From contig NC_054081.1 in assembly GCF_017562075.2 (NCBI RefSeq), forward strand, positions 17,144,542 to 17,208,541: a DNA stretch of 64,000 nucleotides, given 5' to 3'. A program made the position numbers and the translations under genes. Shown here piece by piece: positions 57,430-64,000 of this stretch. Numbering within the stretch: the first letter of the stretch is position 1; every line of letters begins with the position of its first letter. The notes below the pieces were generated by a model, which saw nothing but the letters and a program-made list of their open reading frames with translations, searched no databases and had not been told where the DNA came from. This stretch comes from Anopheles merus. Lineage: Eukaryota > Arthropoda > Insecta > Diptera > Culicidae.

Positions 57430-59583
57430 GGAGCCTTCATTTTCTTTAGCTGCCTCAGCCTACCCTGATCATGCATTTTTCTTCCTCGGTAGCCACACGA
57501 AAGCAAAGAAAAAAAGCTACTAGCACCGTTTAACAGCAAGGGTTGTGCAGAGTGTACACAGCATGATTTCAATTGACCAACGCGCTGCACTAATTATCAT
57601 TCATTATGTTTACCCGCGAAATCGTTTGATATAACAAAAAAAAGGAACTGGAAAATGAAACATGAGCTTATTGTAATGCGTGTGTAATTTTCCGACCAAA
57701 TGGTCGCCGGTGTTTATTGTTTGCACTATATTGCAAATGCAATACAAAAATAGATAGCGGGTTACCTTGCCTGCCCGGTGCGTTGATGGTTCATCGGCGG
57801 TTGCACTTACATTGTCAAACAAAAAGTACAAAATTAATTTGTACAGCACAGTGCAAATGATATGAGCCTATATCACTTTTTTCTAGCATACTTTACCACA
57901 GATCGCCGCCTAGAATAAGCTGTGCACGCTAGGCGTATTAACTCTTCCAGCCAGCAGCAATCCTTATCCGCGTGATCTGCCCTGGATACAGCATGCGTAT
58001 TGCGTTACTCAATTAATTAACTATTGATGAAAAGTAATAAATTCGCCGTAGTTCATTGAATATTAATTTCCATCAGCGGGGTGTTTCGGTCCCGTTCGGC
58101 GTACGGCCTATCTGCCGAGCCCGTTCCCTGCCTGTAGCTTCATGCTCCATGTGCGGTCCATTTGTCATGAAAGTGTAATCGATGGCGATCCTGGACGCTT
58201 CTGCCTGCTGCCACATTCCACGAGAGGGGTTGAAAATTTAGCATGCAAACCCCATTGCCTAATAATTTTCGCCCAAGTTGGGACGGGCGAGAAAAGTTGG
58301 ATGCTGCGAACATTTCTTTGACTTTGGTAAAACAATTTGCAATTCAAATTGTTCCTTCGGCTGTATTACAACAGCACTTTCTCTTAAAAAAAAAAAGAAA
58401 CACAAAAAAAGCTGTAGGGCAAGGATTAGAGATCAAAATGAACGATTGCAATTGCAAAGTGCGTGCTGGCTGAATGGTTTTGTCTGCTCTAAAGTTGCTC
58501 TTTATCTTTATCTACGGAGTTTGTGTTTTGTTTTTTTTTCTTGAAATAGTATAGAAGCGTACAGTGCACGGTTGGTCACGCGGGCACTGCTTTTTTGTTG
58601 TTGAAATCTCACCACCCACCTGCCTCCCACCCTCCCCTCACATTACCCATTCGCACCGAGGATGATCCGTGATGGTGATAATCGGTTCGCATACACGGAC
58701 GTTGCAATTATCATCAAGTGTGCGAGCTAATTAAGTCGAGCGTTGTAACATCAATCAATTATTCACTTCTGACTCCGATTCATTAAAATGGTAATGAGCT
58801 GAAGGGGTGCGCAGGGTGCCAAGCGAAAAGAGGGAGGGAATGGGGTGTGGTTCTGGTCATTGTAAGGGGAGTTTGGTGTAATAATTCACGCCACCTACTC
58901 GTTCCGGAAGGGTTGAGAAGTTGTTGGAACGTTTGCTATCAGTTGTAAAACTTATAAACTGGATGATTTTGAATAATTGGCATGGAAACTTAGGATGTTT
59001 CAGATAATTTATGCATCGAAAGATTCGCGCTAGATTCTTCTGTAAAAGATAGCAGAGTTTTGTAAGGTGATCAGGCTGTAATTATTAACACTGGTAAGAT
59101 GGTAAGATTTTTTTTACTTATCCAGCCCTTATCTAGAACATATCAACCCGCGTTTGCTAATACTGATTCCAGCTACAATCCATTTAATTTCTTTTACCAT
59201 CGATAATCGGACCACCAGTAAAGGGGGAAAAGTGATTCTTTTCCATTACAAGCTACCAATTACCCTGTTTCCACAGTCCCATTTCCAACATACATACAAC
59301 TAGATCAGACATTGTACCACAATGTAGAGAAGGTACAGCCCAAATAAAACATATTAAAGCACTCTTTCACTCTCCGTTCCGCGTTTCATTGGTTTACTCT
59401 TTTATTTTCCCCTGTGATTTTCCACCCTCTCTATTTTTTTCCTTTTCACTTTTTACAGGTTTTCGGCCTGGCTGACGTTCGCCTCTCATTTCCCTTTCAC
59501 TGCGATTGATGTTGGTTCCAACGAACAACAAAGAACATTGTGCGAAATATCAAAAATTCATGCCCAAAGAGAGTGAAAGAGAT

Positions 59584-59634
<51 letters not shown>

Positions 59635-60070
59635 GATAGAAAGAGAAAGAGGGAAAGAGAGAGAGAGAGATGTCCGTGAGGTGTGAGAGTTTAGGTCCGT
59701 GGGGTATATGGGGATGGTAAATATTTTTTTTATTCTGGAGGGACGAGGGGAGGGAGAGAGGGGTGGTTAATATAAAACTGTAAAAAAATGGTCAGCTGCA
59801 AAATTCATGACAGAGTAAAGACGAACAATCGCTGACCGCCCTTTCCGGCGAATCTGCGTTCGTACGGGTTGCGCTAATTGATTAATTGAAGGATAATAGG
59901 GTTGAGCTCAGCTTGTTTCCTGTTGTAGGGGAAGGGAGAGGTGAGAGCTGTTCTTGCTCTTTTTCCCTCTAGTTGGCCAAATTTTACGTTTGCATTACTG
60001 ATTGAAAATCATCGACGTTCGGTGTCGCTTGTTTCGCCCTCTTTCCGGACAGAATAATCCTTACGATGCG
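57430..60070. other. Gene-free stretch
   Basis: No gene recognised. AT-rich single-copy-looking sequence with a GA tract at 59,584. Confidence 0.4.
59584..59670. repeat. (GA)n microsatellite, imperfect
   Basis: GA runs with CAGAGAG, GATAGAAAG and GGGAAAG interruptions over about 85 bp. Confidence 0.93.
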
Positions 60071-60273
60071 GAAGCAGTAGCGGATTAAACGGTGGGTGGC
60101 CGTCAGGGGCCCCGTCGATTTGGGGACCCCGTCGATGGTTTGTTCAGCATATATCACAATTGGTACAGTAGTCCCGTGAGGGGCCTCATACTCGAGTTGG
60201 ACGATCGATGATAGGACCATGTGTCGGAGGAATTAAGAATCCCCCTAACCCTTAACCCGCCACTGTGAGGAAG
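60067..60273. mobile_element. 191-bp hAT-type MITE with an 8-bp target duplication
   Basis: The element is 60,075-60,265 with inverted ends CAGTAGCGGATTAA and the complement of CAGTGGCGGGTTAA (two mismatches). Flanks are TGCGGAAG (60,067-60,074) and TGAGGAAG (60,266-60,273), an 8-bp duplication with one difference. CAGTGGCG ends with 8-bp duplications are typical of hAT elements. The 78-residue minus-strand frame across it is not a gene. Confidence 0.8.
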
Positions 60274-60279
60274 GTGCGA

Positions 60280-61960
60280 ATGGCGATTGCCGTTGCTGTG
60301 CTGACAGCTAAAACCTGAAGAGAGAAGTCAATATGTAAAAGCTCAACGGCTTCCAAGGAACATTTTAAATCTTATTATAGTTGCAACGATGTTGCTACGA
60401 CTACTTTATTCAGTTTTTCTTTTTCATTGGAATGTCTTGTATGACCTAATAAGACTACAATCAAACTCACTTAAGAGCCCATCTACAGAACTCTGTTAAG
60501 ACTGCTAGTAAAAACCATTTCTAGATCTCTAGGATGTGAAGCGCAAATAAAATATCAAAATTACAGCTTATCGATATGGATATGTTCTTGGGATGGTAAT
60601 AAAGTCATGATAATGAATAATAATAGTGTTTGAATTTGATAGCTATTTGTTGACTGAATATTTATCTGATGAAATCGCTCGCGTATGAGACAAGACTCAG
60701 CTGAAATGTATGCCAAGAAAATTTCACTGTTGAAATACTTCATATTAATTTGAAATATATAAAAGTGCCTCAATAATATGCATCTGTTTAGTTTAAAGAA
60801 TATTGTTTTAAAAATATAGATTTTTTAAACGCCCTAAATTTGCACCAAAAGCTATTTCAAGGCTGTGCCATAATAAAAATGACGTGAAAACGTGTTTTGG
60901 AAATAGCCATTTTTCTATTTGTCATGTAAACTATAAATTTGTTTATCAAAATATCAACATGGCTGACACAAATTGGACACATAAATTAACAATCATATCA
61001 ATAAAAATGGATTTCATTATAGAGGTGGGCATTTCGGTTCATTGAAGTGTACGTGAGTGAACCAAGTTGTTCATTGCTGTGAACGGGAACGTGATTTCGG
61101 TTAATTTGTTCTTTTGCAAACAGCAATATCTTTAAAGTTTGTAAATCGGTACAATATAAGAAAATCGGTAGAACTACAGATTTGTAGTAAGTTTGGAGAT
61201 AGTTACGGTTGCCATGTAGTAGGTTTGGAGATAGTACTGGTCGCCATATAGTATGTTCGGGTTTAGTTCGGGTCGCCAAGTAATCTGATGAGCGTACATA
61301 CGGTACAACTGATCAACGCGTACCATCGCGGTAGGTCAGTGTTTCGCTGACATGTATCGAGGTAGAATAACACTTTGTTCGAACGGACTTTTCGACACTT
61401 GATCGTCCAGGCGATCATAGAAACTTTTAGGAGGTTTCCCTTACTGGAAACGTTGGAGTTTAGAAGCCTTACCTTGGGTAGGGGGACATAACTAAACATT
61501 TTAAATGAGAAGTCGATGGATGTTGGATGGGCATAGTCCTATCCTGACAGTCCGAACGAATCTGATTTGCCACAATCGGAATTGGTTTTATTTATACTCA
61601 ATGGGTTTTGGAATGTGTTTTTGTCCTTATTTAAGGTTATTGAGATGGGGTGCAATTTACACATTGTATCGGAGTGAGGTGTCTGTCAATTTGTGCCTAT
61701 GCTGCGCTTTTAGTGTTTTTACAAAGGTTCTTGAAAGTTTAAATTGTTTTTTCCAAAGAACGGGTGCGTCGATCGATCTTTGCCTACACTGCGCTTTTAG
61801 CAATCAGTTGCTATGCGTTCGCTGTTTGTCCTATTTGCTGCAGTAACGCTTGAATTGCTTATGTTGCGCGTTTCGGTTGTTTTCGATAAATGTGTCTCAA
61901 TGGTTTTTTTTTCTATGGACGGTATGGTCTAGGTACGTTGCTATGGTGTGGATTGATTTG
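60280..61960. other. Gene-free stretch
   Basis: AT-rich; no gene recognised. Some internal repetition: TTTGGAGATAGT occurs twice near 61,190-61,235, and GTGCCTA(T/C)-CTGCGCTTTTAG-like blocks occur twice near 61,690 and 61,785. Confidence 0.4.
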
Positions 61961-61965
61961 TCGAT

Positions 61966-62465
61966 TTTATGATCGGAATCGGCTCTGGAATCAGAATCGG
62001 CTTCGGAATCGGAATAAAGTTGGAAATTGTAATTTACTCTGGTAAACGAAAAAGTTCTTTAATTGAAATAAGTAGTTTCAGAAGCGAAATCACTCCGGAA
62101 GTCTCCATGAGAAAGGAACATTTACAAGTACAAAAAAAATATTATTGCGGCTATCAATGCGTAACATCATTGGACCCAAACGTTGGACCTATTCTTATGG
62201 AGATGCCGAAACCAACTCCGTTTTGCAACTGATTCTGATTTCGGAGCCAATTCCGATTGCAGAGCCGATTTCGATTCCGAAACCGATTTCGGAGCCGACA
62301 CCGATTCCGATTTCGGAATTAATTCGGAGTAGATTCCGGAACCATTTCAAGAGCCGATTCCGATTCTGAATCCGATTCCGGAATCGATTGCCGGTAACTG
62401 ATTCCGGAAATACTATCCAGAATCGATTCCAGAAAACTTTGGAGCTTCCCGGAATCGATTGCGAC
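61966..62465. repeat. Mirrored GATTCCG-type repeat patch
   Basis: The left arm (61,966-62,025) carries GGAATCGG units and the right arm (62,225-62,465) carries the complementary CCGATTCC units, with about 200 bp of other sequence between. The right arm's 3' flank resembles that of the array at 545-665. Confidence 0.65.
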
Positions 62466-62494
62466 GAAAACTTAATTTTTCCCATCATTAGACA

Positions 62495-62560
62495 TACACG
62501 GTTTTCTGAATTTGATAGTTCTTTGAACAAATTGTATTAATTTGATACAGCAGTAGCCAA
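62495..62560 (+). mobile_element. Fragment related to the 363-bp MITE at 30,901
   Basis: ACGGTTTTCTGAATTTGATAG, TTCTTTGAACAAATTGTA and AATTTGATAC blocks follow the interior of the MITE at 30,950-31,005 in the same order, with about 15 percent differences. Confidence 0.55.
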
Positions 62561-62662
62561 AAGTAACACGATTAAAAAGGATCATTTCGGTTGATTAAAA
62601 AAAATTAAAAACGAGAAAAGCTTCTTTCTACTTGGAATTATATGTAATAATCTATGCAATCT

Positions 62663-62790
62663 AGGCCGTCCGCAAGGACAGAGGAGGCCTGGATTGGCCC
62701 AAATTAAGGTGACAGGATGGCGTGGAGGCGTTCGCCATTAAGGTCGGGATAACGAACTGGCAGACGAAGGCGCGAGACCGTGAGAAATTT
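62663..62790 (+). mobile_element. RTE LINE 3' fragment
   Basis: GGCCGTCCGCAAGGACAGAG, GGTGACAGGATGGCGTGGAG and GACGAAGGCGCGAGACCGTG match the 3' end of the RTE element at 56,195-56,320. No tail is preserved. Confidence 0.7.
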
Positions 62791-62799
62791 TAGATCTGT

Positions 62800-63147
62800 T
62801 ACAACTTTTTATAATATATATTAGATATTTGAAAACAATTTAATAGTAAGCTGTAATCAATTTAATTATAAAGCAAAAGCTAAAAAAATCACCAGTACAG
62901 TTGAATTACACAGAGGAAAATGATTCAGGTAAGTAAAGATCACTGAAAAAGCACTGCCAGAGCGCAAAATTACAGGACTAACGAGTAATCTGTGTAATAA
63001 TGGACTAATTTAAAATCAGAAGAACAGGGGGGAGGAGACGTGTATGTGTGGCATTCGAAACTATGTCATATTTTCCATTTAACCCTCACTAAGGATCATC
63101 CTTAGGTAACGATTTATTTTTACTACATCCAATCTGCACTGAAACTA

Positions 63148-63180
<33 letters not shown>

Positions 63181-64000
63181 GAAAGAGAAGTGATGATAGA
63201 GAGGGAGGGGGTGGGGTGATAGAGTGACGGCAACATAAAGGTGAATGACGCACTGGCGGTTGGGGAATCACCGCGTACCAACTGGCACGAGCGGAAACCA
63301 ACACGAACGGCGAATGGAGAAAAATGGTTTTGAAGCATGCCTTGCATACTGTTGGGCTGAGCTGCGGCTACGTCAGCGAGCTGCATTCCGGCGTACCACT
63401 CAAACCTTTCCGTGCTTTAATTTTCAACCTTCCAAAGAACATCCCATTCCACTTGTTCTCTTAGCTGTGCAGAGCTCTCGAACGTGGGGAGCATTTTCCA
63501 GAAACGCGCTACAAACCGGTATGATCTCGAAACAATTTCAACCAAATCAACACATTTATAGTTTAACCCCACGCGCCTGCCATGTTGCCGTGCCGGAGGG
63601 CAATAAAGATAGTGTAACTGAAAACGGTTCAGACTGTCCGTTTTGGGCGTTGAGTTTAGTTTTGTTTTATTCTTTTTTTCCCACAAAAATAAAAGCTAAC
63701 ACGCGCAATTTGATAGATGACCACCGGTACTTACTGGGCTCCGACGGCTTGAGACGGCGCTAACAGGACGGTGATTCGCGGAACAATACGCTCAACGGAG
63801 AAAACTCAATTACTTGCTACCTGCTCCGTGCTTCCGTGTCCACTCCACCACCACCCCTTTGGCGCCGGTGTGATGATAATAAATGGAAAAATGAGTGCAG
63901 CACCCCGCGTAAAACTATGTAATGAAAATCAAATGTCATCCCCTCGGACGGTAAGCGTGTGGACCGTGAAAAATCGTCTCGGTCCACCCACCCACTAGCT
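62800..64000. other. Gene-free right end of the window
   Basis: No gene is supported. The 172-residue frame at 63,245-63,763 has no conserved features. Confidence 0.4.
63149..63182. repeat. (GA)n microsatellite
   Basis: GA run of about 26 bp, then GATAGAGAGAAAGAG. Confidence 0.92.

Noticed and set aside
59984..60220. A 78-residue minus-strand frame
   Set aside because: It lies across a hAT-type MITE and has no conserved features.

Overview
The window is insect nuclear DNA, most likely an Anopheles mosquito. The evidence is short phase-0 and phase-1 introns of 66 to 235 bp in animal housekeeping genes, AATAAA-type poly(A) signals, a tRNA-derived SINE of about 206 bp resembling SINE200, RTE-clade LINE fragments with (TAAG)n tails, many TA-flanked MITEs, and very abundant (GT)n, (GA)n and (CT)n microsatellites. 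The species was not tested by any search. The microsatellite density would fit an Anopheles X chromosome, but that is a guess.

Only three protein genes are clear, all on the + strand. A cluster at 12.9-15.5 kb holds Atg10 (the E2-like enzyme of ATG12-ATG5 conjugation), a tandem paralogue with the same phase-1 intron but no catalytic cysteine, and a frame-broken third remnant. Dph2 (diphthamide synthesis) follows at 15.8-17.4 kb. The beta subunit of mitochondrial processing peptidase (PMPCB) lies at 32.5-34.3 kb. They are independent housekeeping functions (autophagy, EF2 modification, mitochondrial import) and not an operon-like unit.

Between Dph2 and PMPCB (17.9-32 kb) is a nest of mobile elements. 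A host unit of about 1.5 kb is present twice in tandem (19,326-27,435 and 27,436-30,869), and each copy has been filled with different later insertions: a 6,029-bp Ty3/gypsy-type LTR retrotransposon on the minus strand and a 588-bp MITE in the first, and five small elements in the second. Because each copy shows the uninterrupted form of sites filled in the other, termini and target duplications can be read to the base.

The remainder (0-12.8 kb and 34.5-64 kb) has no gene I can support. It holds SINE and LINE fragments, MITEs including one with an 8-bp hAT-type duplication, four patches of degenerate GATTCCG or GATTCATGAATC repeats, and long dinucleotide tracts. Parts may be introns or regulatory DNA of genes outside the window.

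No previously undescribed multi-gene system is evident. The most interesting signals are the decaying Atg10 paralogues, the nested-insertion chronology with empty sites, a retroviral-type slippery heptamer at the gag-pol overlap, and several MITE families sharing CCGAG(A/T)TAC-like termini.
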